Counted from the first letter of the stretch, positions 23,901 to 34,988 are shown. The stretch is DNA of 64,000 nt from Epiperipatus broadwayi (GCA_028023455.1 JAQFVV010012496.1:1798001-1862000), one strand, 5' to 3'. Notes: generated from the letters alone by a model not told the origin. Numbers and translations: made by a program.

Positions 23901-24167
23901 GATGTGGTGATATATAATTTATATATAGATATACTCTATTAAATCTTTTTTAAAACAGTTCAACCATAGAATGATTTAATCCTTTATTTAATCTTTTGGA
24001 TTATTTACTGTTAATCTAATATTTTCATAAACAAATTGATTTTTTGTATGTTATTAGTAAATTTATGAACTCAAACATTATTATTAAAATAAATAGAAAT
24101 ATTAAATTTTTTAATTATTTATTTATTGTTTTAATACAAAATTATAAGTAACTTTATGTGTCAAAGC

Positions 24168-24235
24168 GTCGGCCGGAAAGCGAACCCCGGAACAACTGCT
24201 TGTAAGGCAGTTGTGCTAACCACTCGGCCACCAAC
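24168..24235 (-). tRNA. tRNA-like SINE head or tRNA pseudogene
   Basis: On the minus strand GTTGGTGGCCGAGTGGTTAG gives a good box A. It is followed by a six-pair anticodon stem (AACTGC/GCAGTT) with loop CTTACAA, formally anticodon UAC, and a T-arm with GGTTCG. The acceptor stem is imperfect (GG/TG mismatches at its base). A diverged second copy at 32,531-32,606 is followed by the same GACACAT string, so I favour a tRNA-derived SINE over a working tRNA gene. Confidence 0.5.
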
Positions 24236-24559
24236 CCTTGGTGTAGATTTTTATATTAGGGTCTTATCATGCATCTATTTTTTTAACTTTACCGTCAGTT
24301 GCTACGATTGTTTTCTTTTTCTGTAATGTTTTATATATATATATAATGTGAAGTATGTAAAATACTAATCCATATTTAAAACGTTAATCTGGTTCTCTTT
24401 AATGAATAACATTTTTATTTAGTCTTAGTACACACACTGGTTAAAAAATAATGTGTTAAATTGCTTCTTGTTTATTTTTTGTTTTAATGCATAACTGTAA
24501 TTATGTATTAAAAAGTTTATATTATGTTATGTTTTTAACTATTACTGTAATATTGCCAA

Positions 24560-24842
24560 ATTCACCACTTCCTTTATTTTGTTATAATATCTTATATAAA
24601 TGCCATTTATCCACTACTTTGAAGACTAAAACCTTTTATTATATATATATATATGCATACACAACCTTATGTTTTGACTGTCCTGCAGTCTTCTTCAGAG
24701 CCACTTTTACCAAAAACTAAAAACTTTTTATTGTAAATATATGCATACATAATCTTATGTTTCATCTGTTTTACAGTCTTCTTCAGAGACACATTTACTA
24801 AAAACTTTTTATTGTATATATATATATATATACACGTACACA
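24560..24842 (-). repeat. GAAGAAGACTGCAGGACAG repeat pair
   Basis: Two related blocks on the minus strand each carry CTGAAGAAGACTG(C/T)A followed by a short hairpin (GACTG/CAGTC) and an A-rich segment (about 24,673-24,712 and 24,770-24,800). The same motif occurs at about 25,240, 25,330, 25,865 and 25,955. It resembles a hammerhead core, but the partner helix around the core is poor. Confidence 0.5.
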
Positions 24843-24849
24843 ATCTTAC

Positions 24850-25230
24850 ATCACATGATCACCATCTCTTATACTTGCACATAACTGTTGTTAAACAGGC
24901 AAAACTCTCCATACAGTAGTGCCACCCTATGCCAACCAGAGTAATCAATGGATGCCAGAAGGCTTGTGCATAAAATCCCTATCTAGTACCTATCATCCAA
25001 TATCCCCAGACTAGCTGCTGGAGGGTTACATTAGATCCTAAGATCTAGATGCAGTGTTCTCAGATCCAAGGCTCCTCACTGATGAAGACCACAAGCCAAA
25101 AACTAGTCTGGGGATATTGAATGATAGGCACTAGATAGGGATTTTATGCACAAGCCTTCTGGAATCCATTGATTACTCTGTTTGGCACATGGTGGCATTA
25201 CTGTATGGAGAGTTTTGCCTGTTTAACAAT
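24850..25230. repeat. HHR-B family foldback, copy 4 (inserted in the preceding repeat)
   Basis: Arms AACAGGCAAAACTCTCCATA and its complement near 25,206-25,225 enclose a centre like that of the 20.4-kb copy. The ribozyme (25,064-25,119) keeps CTGATGA, ACTAGT and GTC but reads AAAA where GAAA is required. The host repeat string CAATCTTACAT flanks both ends, implying insertion into the 24.8-25.3 kb repeat. Confidence 0.75.
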
Positions 25231-25357
25231 CTTACATTTTAACTGTTCTGCAGTCTTTTTCAGAGTCACTTTTACTAAAAACTTTTTATTGTACATATAT
25301 GCATACATAATCTTACATTTCAACTGTTTTACAGTCTTTTTCAGAGCTACACACATG

Positions 25358-25403
25358 TTATATATATATATATGTGTGTGTGTACCATTCACTAATGGAT
25401 ATC

Positions 25404-25438
<35 letters not shown>

Positions 25439-25440
25439 AC
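25358..25440. repeat. Duplicated TA/TG microsatellite
   Basis: Two tandem units of about 62 bp are each made of ATATATATGTGTGTGTG and GTACCATTCACTAATGGA. The overlapping open frames on both strands are low-complexity artefacts. Confidence 0.8.
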
Positions 25441-25759
25441 CATTCACTAATGGAAATCTAGCTATAATTATGACATATCCTTTTTACTATTAGTATGAAT
25501 ATTGAAATCAGTATCATTATCTATATTTTGAATGACCATAAATATCACTAATACCATCAGCAGTTTACCCTTTAGCCAACAATATGCTCATTAATTTTTG
25601 GTTACACATAAATTGTGCAACAACATATGGTTATATATGTATTTACTGACCTTAATTTTCATTATATATATTTAACTGACCAATTTAGGCTCATATATAT
25701 CTATATACTCTGATATCAAAATCAGCCAAAATATTATCAAATTCATTACTTCCTTTATT

Positions 25760-26075
25760 TTGCTGAAATATCTTATATAAATGCAATTTACTCTACTTTG
25801 AACTCTTTTAGCAAAATCTTTTATTGTACATATATGCTTACACTATCTTATACTTCGATTGTCCTGCAATCTTCTTCGGGGACCACTTTTACTTTAATTT
25901 TAATTCTTCTTCAGGGCTATTTTTATTTTAAAATTAAAGTAAAAGTGATTCTGAAGAAGACTGCAGGACAGTTGAAATGTAAGATAGTGAATGCATATAT
26001 ATACAATAACAGATTTTTGCTTAAAAGTGTTCAAAGTAGAGTGGATAAATTGCATTTATATCAGCCAAAATAATT
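25760..26075. repeat. Foldback of the GAAGAAG repeat family
   Basis: The inverted arms run from CTTATATAAATGCAATTTAC on the left to its complement near 26,050. The centre is ACTTTAATTTTAA...TTAAAATTAAAGT. Each arm has one copy of the hammerhead-like motif, minus strand at about 25,862 and plus strand at about 25,950. The 91-codon plus frame is explained by this repeat. Confidence 0.7.
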
Positions 26076-27193
26076 CCAAATAATGAAAAAATCAATATAG
26101 ACCTAATAACTTTATACATTCAAAGTCCCAACTAGTTTGTGAAGATATCACTGATACTACACATACAAAAAGAACAATAGATGAACAATAAAATAAAAAA
26201 ACAAAATGAATTAGAAAGAATTATCACACTTTGAAGAACATAATTAAAACTATAAAACAGCATCATACAAGAAAACAGAAAACAATGATGGTCATAGAAA
26301 AAGTTCATATAAGAAGCAAACATTGGGTAGTATCCAACAGAGATTTCTAAGTCACTGATTTTAATCATATCAAAAAGTAGAAAGTTGTTTTTTAGAACAT
26401 CATAGAAAACATATATGAAACAATTTAATATTTTGGTGAACAATTCATTGAATTCATAAAAAATAAAGATGAGTATTCAAAGATATAAAATGAATAAAAA
26501 TAAGAAAAGAAAGAAATATTTTTAAAAATGATATAAAAAAAAACAATACTTGAAAGAAAAAAATAGAAAATCCAATAAAAAGAAAAAATATTACGAAAGA
26601 AATTTAAAAAAAAAACAGATGGGAAACAGTGGGGGGGGGGGGAGAGAAAAATTATGAAGAAGACAGGATAAAATGCTGGGGAGGGGGGGAACTAATTGAA
26701 AGTAAGAATACTAGAAATTCTTCCCAAAATGATATAGTTGAATTGGAATGTTATGATCTGGTATTACAATGAAGGTTAAAGTGGATGTAGATGAAGAGCC
26801 CAAAGTAGATGCATTGAAAGAAGTAAGAATATGTAACTATGCAATAGAAAATACAAAAATTCACTTATCTATGAGTCAATAGATAATAATGGGAAACATA
26901 CTTCAGTAAATGAGTTGATAGAGGAATTTAAAATTGATATGATGTTGAATCCGTGATGTGTCTCCTCTAAGATAAACTTACTTTCAAATTGATATTTCAG
27001 ATAATTTCCAAAGACTTTCGTGATTTTTTTAATCTATGAAACTAATGATGATTACAAAATGAATGTAGAATAAACAAATACTATAAATATTGTTATTAAT
27101 GTCACAAATAAATTGAACATAAATCACAGATGAAGCCTATATGAGTGTAGAAGTAATCAATTAAGATAATTCATATATGCTATAAGTGCTCCG
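26076..27193. other. Purine-rich non-coding DNA
   Basis: The top strand is strongly A/G-biased, with G-runs at about 26,629 and 26,684. No coding or RNA signature. The 103-codon minus frame (26,132-26,443) reads as low-complexity hydrophobic sequence because of the base skew. Confidence 0.45.
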
Positions 27194-27369
27194 ATATATA
27201 TTAAGATAGCCAAACCTCATACTTTAATGGACAGGCTTCAATCTACTCCACACTCCATCTCTTCAACCATCCATCATCAGATTTTCAATTGGATGGTTGA
27301 AGAGATGGAGTGTGGAGTAGATTGAAGCCTGTCCATTAAAGTATGAGGTTTGGCTATCTTAATATATAT
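27194..27369. repeat. Perfect palindrome, ~78-bp arms
   Basis: Left arm 27,194-27,272 and right arm 27,291-27,369 appear identical as reverse complements, with an 18-bp loop. The arms are the internal HHR-A family segment (GATAGCCxxxCTTCAxACTTTAATGGAC type). Confidence 0.9.
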
Positions 27370-27374
27370 CCCAG

Positions 27375-27560
27375 CACTTATAGCATATATGTGTAGAGAT
27401 GGTAATCTAGACCAACTGATGATTGCTGGTTTAGCATGAAATACGTATATTGGTGATTATTTATCTTTTCAACATATATGTTTTCAAGTGTATCAGTGTT
27501 ATGAGATGGTGTGGAGAGTGGTGGGTCATGTGAAAGTCTGTGCTCATATCCCCTATATAT
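27375..27560 (+). repeat. HHR-A family copy (right half)
   Basis: Continues from the palindrome through the hammerhead region to the box-B-like outer end near 27,545 (here mutated to GTGCTCATATCCCC). It includes GATTATTTATCTTTTCAACA, shared with the copies at 23.2 and 36.8 kb. Confidence 0.65.
27402..27460 (+). ncRNA. Hammerhead ribozyme, HHR-A family
   Basis: ACCAA pairs with TTGGT and TAATC with GATTA to give a two-part stem I. CTGATGA is at 27,416-27,422. Stem II is TGCT/AGCA with a U-U mismatch at its base. GAAA is at 27,438-27,441. Stem III is the palindrome ATACGTAT, and the cleavage triplet is AUA. Confidence 0.6.
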
Positions 27561-27789
27561 TACCAGTATTGTATTGTTTTATGGTTTTGTATTGTATACT
27601 TTCTATATCATATTTTCCATAAAATACATAGTTTTTAAGAACATATTCATTCTGTTTTTTCCTTTTCATTTTTATATCAATAAATATCTTTTTTTTTATT
27701 CCTACAAATTTATGTCAAAACAATTTCCGTCTTTTTATCTCTTTCTTTATGATTATTAATTATTTTGAATATTTACTGCCAATGTTTTT

Positions 27790-28440
27790 ACTGAATCTTT
27801 ATTGACTCATACGAAAGTGTTAGATAAATTTCCCTCTTAGCAATTTATATTTAATATAAGAACCTATATATAAAAATTTTGTTATTATGATTCTTGATAA
27901 TTAATCTTAAGTACACAACTCAAATTAAAATATTTTATATTTTAATTATTAACAAACTTATTTACAAAATCTAGCATAAATAACATTTTTATATAATTCA
28001 AATATATACAAAGGATACATAACCATATGGCAGGTAAAATAATCATATAATACAATATGATCTGCAAAATTCTCTCTGTCTATACATTATTTTTTGGACT
28101 AGATGTACCCAGGGTGAAAATTCTCTTGTGTTGCAACAACCAATTCTGAGTAGAAATGCTCAAAAATATTATAATCTTTTTTTATCCTGTTCTATTTTTA
28201 TTTAGTTTGTCTTTTTACTTCCAGAGTAAGTAGAGGTATATTTAATTACTGTTATAATTATTCTTTCTCTTTAGAAAGGTGGTTCCTTTATTCTTAATGA
28301 GTCTACTGATATCAGTTATTAGCCTAACTCTATATTTAATACATTTAGACGTAAGTATCTTTCTATTATTAAACTATTTATGTTTAAATTTTTAATCAAA
28401 TAAAATTTTTAACGTTTCAGTTTAAATAATTTTTTCTTTT
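27790..28440. repeat. Old interspersed repeat (family R), copy 1
   Basis: Parts align with 31,640-32,100 (AGTGTTAxA(C/T)AAATTTCC and ACAAAATCTAGCATAAAT), with 33,390-33,500 (AGATGTACC(C/T)xGGxTGAAA) and with 36,225-36,460 (TTTCTATTATTAAACT). Together these suggest a long, much-decayed element. Confidence 0.5.
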
Positions 28441-28816
28441 CTATTTTTATCTTCAAACTTTAGCATTACTTCCTTTCTATTCCAGAAGTGTTGATTTTTT
28501 TACACAAACCTCAATTGCAGCACAATCTTCTAAATACCTTAGGTCTTTTCTTTCCTCTTTTGCTTCTCTAGTTTTCTGGGCTAAGTATCTCTGCTTGTTT
28601 TATCAGTGTTCATTCCATAGTTTCTTTTTGGATTCTTTAAACTTCTGCTTTTGAAAATTCATTTTGACGAATGTGTTTTATACAGTGTCTATATTTACCA
28701 CCATCTTCTCTCTTTACTTTTACAATGTTGTTGGAAATCATAGTTTATATTTTTTCCATTCCTTAACTTTTTTTTAAACTGAGTTGAACCCAAATCTTAT
28801 CATTAACCTTATATTT

Positions 28817-29282
28817 TAGGGGCGGGCAAATATCGACCCAAGGGCCACATGCGGCTTGCCAAGATAATCAGCAAAATCCATCTTGAACTGAGATTTCCAG
28901 TGCAAACGAATATTTGTCTCATATTTTCCACTAGAATGGCCATGTCAATATACATGTGCAGTGTAGATATGATGTGCAGTGCTTTTCCAGTTGATCTGGT
29001 TAATTTCAATTTTGTCTTTGCATTAGCAAATATATACATTTCCAACTTTAGTGCAACCATGAACCCTCCGTAAAAATGTAAAATCAATGATAAATGTTGT
29101 GTGTTTAATGAAAAATGGACAAACAAATATTTCTTTGGTAATACAGGAAATAAAGCAGTGTGTTTATTGTGTCATGAAAAAAAGGTGTGGCCTTCACTAA
29201 CCTTCGCTTCCACAAAGTGGCCCCTGATGTGACCCTCCACCAACCTCTGCAGCCCCCAAGCCAAAACAATTGCTCGCCCCTG
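28817..29282 (+). mobile_element. Internally deleted hAT transposon, 466 bp
   Basis: Flanked by a perfect 8-bp target duplication TTATATTT (28,809-28,816 and 29,283-29,290). Termini are TAGGGGCGGGCAA on the left and the complement of CAGGGGCGAGCAA on the right, typical hAT ends (first base C changed to T on the left). Inside, a plus-strand frame reads CCVFNEKWTNKYFFGN followed by KAVCLLCHEKKV. This is the N-terminal zinc-binding region of hAT transposases of the GTF2IRD2/ZBED-related type, truncated soon after. The element is non-autonomous. The 105-codon minus frame is a shadow. Confidence 0.88.
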
Positions 29283-29290
29283 TTATATTT

Positions 29291-31639
29291 GAATCATGTA
29301 TGCTTCTACCACATTGGTTTTTTGTATTGGTGGCAAAAGAGTCACTTTAGGTCTAGTTCCTCTATCTATTAATAATTCAGTTGTATTACCAATGGTTTCA
29401 CTATAATTACTATAGGTGTCTCGTATTTTGATTTTTCTATGAAACTTAATATTTTATTTTTTAACATATCTCAGAGTGTATCTTTCACCTTTTTCCTTAA
29501 TAGCAAATGAAGTCTTTCTAAGTTTGTGGATAATTGGTTTAGTATTATCAACAATCATTAATTTCATTGAAGAAGTATTATTTTACATAATTCTATTCAA
29601 AATAATTAAGAAATGTTAATTTTATTTTCTCACCAGTTTGAAGGGTTTTTTAAATTATGTTAATCTGCAACAGCTTCAACCAGTATATGATACTGCTATA
29701 AATTTCCAAATTCCTTAATTTCATATAATTTTTAAAATTGAACAGGTGACTATGTCAGCACCTTCCCATATTTGTCTCTAGATTGCAAAAATCAAATTAA
29801 TTTGAATTTAGTTCGCATAGTACAAGTTATGTCCTATTTTTGGGAGTTAGCAGAATCTAATTTTTCTCGACAATTTGTAAATTATGGCTATTTTTTTACT
29901 TTTTTAGACAAATAATAATTATTAAAAATAATGAATAACTTTTCACAGCATGTGCCTTAAAATTTTTTTGCACCCTCCCATAAGCATCAACTGCAAAAGA
30001 TTTTAAGGTGCATGCTCTAAAGGGTTACTCTTTATTTACAATATGTATGTATGTGTGCTATATAAGTAATGGATTATATTATAATAATTATTGTAAATAA
30101 TGCTTATAATAATAAACAGCAAATTTATTTGATTATAATAACTGATTGTAGAAAGCAATCAACTAATTCCAGTTAAAAACTATTCTAAATAAAAGTATAT
30201 TTTATTTTTCTATTTTTTTTATTTTTATGGCTATATTTTTAAATTTTTTTAAATTCAAATATTATAATACTTATTGCAACAAATGCTTATAATAATAAAA
30301 AATCCAATTTGGAATGATAATTATATAAATGCATACTTTTCTTAGGAAAGGTATGAGATACTGCTTGTAGTATTTGCTTTATAAAACTGGATTGTAGCCA
30401 GCAGCTTTAATCACTCACCTTCTTATCAGATTAATACTTTTTCTACAAAGTATAATTTTATAATTGCATTTCTATTATTTACTTTTGCATGAACTTCTGC
30501 TATTAATGCCATTTCGATTTTGTTCCCATTAATGTCTTTTACTATTAATATAGGATTGAATACACATGATTTACATTTAATTTTCCCATATTTTTTTTAA
30601 ATACTATTTGGTATTATAGTAATGCCAGATCGGCTATCAATTTCCATTTTGATTTTCTCCAAAAATATATTAAGTGGAATTCAGAATTAATTGTGTCAAT
30701 CTTCTATTTTGTTAATTTCATTTAATGTTTTAGAAGTGATAGCTTTTAATTTTAACTGCTTTATTTTCATAATTTTTGTTCTACATAATTTTTCCAAGTG
30801 TTCTCTGTGAATGCATTTATTGTATCATTTATTTTTTCATTTGTGTTTACTCAATGATCAGCTTCAAGTGACAGAAACATTTGAATTTTTTATATTTATT
30901 ATTATTTTTAGTATAATCCACAATTAATTTTCTTGACTTGATTAGTTTTGGTCCATGGAAATTTCTCACGCAATTTAAAACCAATTTAGAAGCTATTCTT
31001 ATCTGAATTGCTATAGGTCAAATTGCATTTTGCCAGTAGTTGTGGATGGAGTTTGATTTCTGATATACACCATATAAGTTGATCATGAAAAACCTTTTTT
31101 TTTGTAAAATCTTCAAAATCACAAGATTTTGCTAAACTCTTGAATAATCAAATTGTAATTAGATAACTTCTTTCCCTTTTTTTATCACCTTTCCCTAAAA
31201 TGTTATCTAATTGTAGTTAGGAATGGGTCTATAATAGTTATTTAACTTTCTGATCACTTCAATGGAGGCAAGTCTATCTGGCTTATTTAGATTGCATTAT
31301 TTTTGTTAAATCTATAACTTTAGTAATGACTGAACATAATTAAGCTGCTGTTTTATATCATTCTTTTGTAATATCATTTAGAAAAAATAAATTTTTGGTT
31401 CTACATAACTGGGCAATTCTCTGCCATTATTAATGTTAAAATTTTTTATATTTGCCTAGCCTGACGTTTTCCGATTTTTGAGTGCCTTAAATTTCTATTT
31501 ACTTTGTCTATAAAGGCTCCTTTTTTCAATTTTTTAATCAACTGTGTCAGTTTTGATTGACTGCATTAAGTTTAGTCTGATTTTCCCAGATTTTTTAAGC
31601 TATAAACCTTTTCCCCAAATTTTTAATATACTGCACCAA
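29291..31639. other. T-rich non-coding DNA
   Basis: The top strand is pyrimidine-biased and has no convincing coding frame. A hairpin is present at about 29,937-30,032, where AGCATGTGCCTTAAAATTTT is mirrored by AAGATTTTAAGGTGCATGCT. A roughly direct-repeated CTTATTGCAA / TATTGTAAATAATGCTTATA pair lies near 30,085 and 30,270. Otherwise nothing. Confidence 0.4.
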
Positions 31640-31688
31640 TTTCCTTATGTCTCATCTCAAAGTGTTAAACAAATTTCCTACTTAGCAA

Positions 31689-31922
31689 AAAAAATAAAGA
31701 GCTCAATGTTTGAAACTATCCTAGCACCTCACTGAGGAGTGCCAAAGCATAAAAACATTGGTCTGAGGTTAGGGCGTGATTTCAAGATAAAGATTTTTAA
31801 ATGCTTTGTTTAACTGGCATTTATCAATAAAGCTTGTTAGAGCTAATTAGCAGAACTCTTTATTTTTTATTTACAAGCTTAAAAATTGAGTCATGTGATA
31901 TATGATTTTGATTTTTTGTTTT
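31689..31922. mobile_element. 234-bp insertion with 9-bp target duplication and decayed hammerhead
   Basis: The 9-bp sequence ACTTAGCAA occurs at 31,680-31,688 and 31,923-31,931. The uninterrupted relative at 27.8 kb has one copy (TCTTAGCAA). The insert begins A-rich and ends T-rich, so the ends are weakly complementary. A 9-bp duplication fits Mutator-like or similar DNA elements, but the ribozyme content suggests a retroelement. Family unresolved. Confidence 0.65.
31720..31775 (+). ncRNA. Mutated hammerhead ribozyme in the 234-bp insertion
   Basis: Stem I is CCTCA with TGAGG (five pairs). The first core segment is CTGAGGA (31,732-31,738). Stem II is TGC/GCA around CAAA. The second core segment reads AAAA instead of GAAA, and the cleavage-type triplet GTC ends at 31,763. 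Loss of the invariant G predicts inactivity. Confidence 0.5.
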
Positions 31923-32100
31923 ACTTAGCAATTTTAATTTTATATAAGAGACTATATATATATATTTGTTATGGCTCTCAATAATTAACCTTAATAAATT
32001 AAGTAGGCAACTTAAACGAAAATAAGTTTCTATTTTAATTCTTAGAAAAATATATTTACAAAATCTAGCATAAATTACTTTCTTATATAATACAAGTATA

Positions 32101-32530
32101 TTATAACAGTAATCGCCTTTTTAACAAATGGTAATTAATCAAAATAACAAATATAATTAAAAAAAAACAATATTCACCAATTAAATTTTAGTCTAGGGGG
32201 ATTATAAACATCGAACAGATGACTGCATAATGGTGAAAAGACTATATAATTTTTTAATTGTCTAATTTATATAGTCACAGATCATGACCAGACTGAACAC
32301 ACACACACGCAAACAAATCTTTATGTCGATTCAGTCATGTTCCCTGTTCATTACTCCCCTCTATATCAATACTATTATTAAATGACAAAATAAATAATCT
32401 ACTCAGAATTCAAAAAGAAATAAGCAAGCAATTTATATCTAAAATTGTATGAAGAACATATGTACTAGAAAAAATCTTTGCTGATTCTTAATAATTCATA
32501 AAACAAAAGTTTATATTAAGTTAGTCAAGC
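32101..32530. other. Non-coding AT-rich DNA
   Basis: Contains an (AC)n run near 32,300. No other feature. Confidence 0.4.
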
Positions 32531-32606
32531 GTTGGTGGTCGAGAGATTAGCGCAGCTGCTTTACAAGTAGTTGTCCCGGGTTAGCGGGTTCGCTTCCCAG
32601 CCGATA
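32531..32606 (+). tRNA. tRNA-like SINE head, second copy
   Basis: Starts GTTGGTGGTCGAGAGATTAG (box-A-like), has CAGCTGCTTTACAAGTAGTTG as a partly paired anticodon arm, and GCGGGTTCGCTTCCCAGC as a T-arm with box B. It ends GCCGATAC and is followed by TATGACACATGAAAAAA. The same GACACAT string follows the copy at 24,168. The anticodon stem is broken and there is a small insertion before the T-arm, so a functional tRNA is unlikely. Confidence 0.5.
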
Positions 32607-33865
32607 CTATGACACATGAAAAAAAATAAAAGTTTATATTAAGTTCATTTAATTACCTATTATGTCTCCATGAGCTCACGTTTGATTAGCTTGTGAATGT
32701 AGATATATGATGATCAGAATTATATTAAATGTCTGCAAACTATATTAACATTTTAATTCCTATTAGTTTAATTTCATATAGTTTTTTTCTGTTATTAAGA
32801 GTATTGAAATTACATAGATTTACAAATCAATTCATAGAAGAATATTTTCATGTGATAATTATTTAGAAGCCAAATTTTTTGTACAAAGTAACACTTTTTT
32901 TAAGTTTCAAACAGTAATTAATAGACTGACAGAATCAACCAAGACATTTCCTTTGCTTACAGTTTCATAGTCAGCCACATCCCTGGAAATATCAGGATAA
33001 GGCAGTCCGGAGTTTCCCTCTCCCTTAAGCTGCATTAACAACTTAAATAATCATTACAATTCTTATTGACTTCCCTCTTATAAGTGACAATGAAGAAGTA
33101 ATAATAATTCCCTCCTCTGTGTAAAGCAGACAATTATTAGGAAGTTTCCAATTGGTTCCCATAGCAACGTTATTTTAAAGTTAACTTCATTTTACAATAA
33201 AGAATTCTAAAAAAATTTTAATTTTTGCAAATAGTATTATTATGAAATACATTTCTTTATAATTTATTTATATATTCTAGAATATTTAATTAAAAAAATT
33301 ATGCATATAAAAGTCATGCATTAAACTCAGTTATGGAGGTCACAATATGCATAGGATATAGAATTATAAGTTTCTAGGTCTATGAATTTACTCTTAAGGT
33401 TAGATGTACCTGGGTTGAAATTTCTCTTCTACTGCAGTAGCGAGTTTTTTAAGTTAAATTGTTCACTAAAATATTCTAGTCTCCATTTTATATTGTACTA
33501 TTTTCAATTCAGAGCCAGTCTGTGGGTAGTGTGAATGGCATGACTGCACTAGGCACTGCACATATAAAAGTCCTGCATCTACATGATCTACAGTTTCTGT
33601 GAAAATCAAAAAAATAAAAATGTTTTATTATTTACTGTTGTAATTATATTTCCTATTAAAATTTCTGTAATTTGAAGGCCCTGTTATATCACAATTGTAA
33701 ATGCACTGTTTATGCTGTGATGTACATTTTTCAGCTATGTACAATGTGTTTGCTTATATTTTAAACATGTTCTGGTCATGTTAATATAAAATCAGCATAG
33801 GTCAAGAATGATTCCCTTCATTAACAATTTTGTCTATTGAATCAGAATTCACAAAAAAGAATAAA
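32607..33865. other. Non-coding DNA with a fragment of repeat family R
   Basis: The stretch 33,390-33,660 is related to 28,095-28,265. The remainder has no recognisable content. Confidence 0.4.
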
Positions 33866-34023
33866 ACACTATATGTATGTGCTGTATGCACAGATAATGA
33901 AACTAGTAAATATATATAATTAGACGCAATATATTAATTTACTTTAAATATAAGAATATTGATTTATTTTAGCTAAGCGCTTTCAAGAGGCTTCTTGATC
34001 TCATACTCATAGCTGTAGTTGTT

Positions 34024-34031
34024 AAAACTGC
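34024..34031. repeat. Left target-site duplication of the RPL5 retrocopy
   Basis: AAAACTGC, preceded by TT. The same 8 bp recurs at 35,047-35,054 after the poly-A. The TT/AAAA context fits the L1-type endonuclease preference. Confidence 0.85.
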
Positions 34032-34087
34032 TGTAGCTGGGTTTCTAGGAGCTTGAACATTCCAAAATAATTTTAGATATTTGCAAA

Positions 34088-34988
34088 ATGGGATTTGTTA
34101 AAGTTATAAAGAATAAATCGTATTTTAAGCGCTTTCAAGTGAAGTTTAGAAGAAGAAGAGAGGATAAAACGGATTATTATGCCCGCAGGCATCTTGTTGT
34201 TCAAGACAAAAATAAATATAATACACCAAAATATAGAATGATAGTGCGTTTCTCTAACAAGGATATTGTTTGTCAGATAGCATATGCAAGAATTGAAGGA
34301 GATGTGATTGTATGTGCTGCCTATTCACATGAATTACCTAAATATGGAATCAAGGTTGGGTTAACTAATTATGCTTCTGCTTATTGCACTGGTCTTCTTA
34401 TGGCTAGAAGGATTTAAAAATTTTTTAATCTTGACACAATTTATCAAGGCTGCGAAGAAGTAACAGGTGAATTGTTTGAAATTGAAAATATTGAAGGACA
34501 ACCTAGAACATTTCATGCTTATTTAGATGTAGGATTAGCCCGAACAACCACTGGAGCTCAAGTTTTTGAAGCCATGAAAGGTGCAGTTGATGGAGGAATA
34601 AATATTCCACATAGTGTTTGAAGGTTTCTAGGATATAATGCCGAAACAAAAGAATTCAATGCCGAAGTTCATCGCAGTCGTATATTTGGTGTAAATGTTG
34701 CTGAATATATGAGAAAATTGCAAGATGAGGATGGCGAGTCATATAAAAAACAGTTCTCTCGGTTTATTAAAATTGGTCTTCGTGCAGATGATTTAGAACG
34801 AATTTATAAAAAAGCACATGCAATGATAAGGGCAGATCCTGAATTTAAACCCAAACCAAAACGAGATGTTGAACATAAAAGATGGAATCTTCTTAAATCA
34901 ACCCGAGCTGAAAGGAAAAAAACATGCTGATGCAAAGAAAGCTGCATTTTTAGTTAAAATGGCAGGAGCAGCTGCAGCTAAAGATTGA
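34088..34988 (+). pseudogene. RPL5: Processed pseudogene of ribosomal protein L5 (uL18)
   Basis: Full-length intronless copy, about 299 codons against roughly 297 in animal RPL5, a 60S protein that binds 5S rRNA. The start is ATG at 34,088 followed by [15 protein letters not shown]. Strongly conserved blocks include [47 protein letters not shown] and, later, GLARTTTG and EFNAEVHR. It is disabled by an in-frame TAA at 34,415-34,417 (after LLMARRI), an in-frame TGA at 34,619-34,621 and a one-base gain in an A-run near 34,918-34,924. The latter moves the lysine-rich C-terminus (ADAKKAAFLVKMAGAAAAKD) out of frame. The retrocopy spans 34,032-35,046, with poly-A signals (AATAAA at 35,007 and 35,019) and an A-tail at 35,042-35,050. 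It was made by LINE machinery and is not expected to be translated whole. Confidence 0.96.

Larger units (their letters stand above)
31640..32100. repeat. Old interspersed repeat (family R), copy 2, interrupted
   Basis: Collinear with 27,800-28,010 once the insertion at 31,689-31,922 is removed. Shared strings include AAGTGTTA, AAATTTCC and ACAAAATCTAGCATAAAT. Confidence 0.55.

Noticed and set aside
24168-24235. Functional tRNA-Val(UAC) gene
   Set aside because: The acceptor stem is imperfect, the D-arm is unlike tRNA-Val, and a diverged second copy with the same tail indicates a SINE.
25169-25450. Overlapping 81- and 93-codon frames on opposite strands
   Set aside because: They translate a duplicated TA/TG microsatellite and inverted repeats, with low-complexity composition.
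26132-26443. 103-codon minus frame as a membrane protein gene
   Set aside because: Its hydrophobic composition follows from the purine-rich top strand. No family resemblance and no gene context.
28809-29126. 105-codon minus frame and the opposite 74-codon frame
   Set aside because: Both lie inside the hAT element, whose real coding remnant is in a different plus frame near 29,090-29,190.
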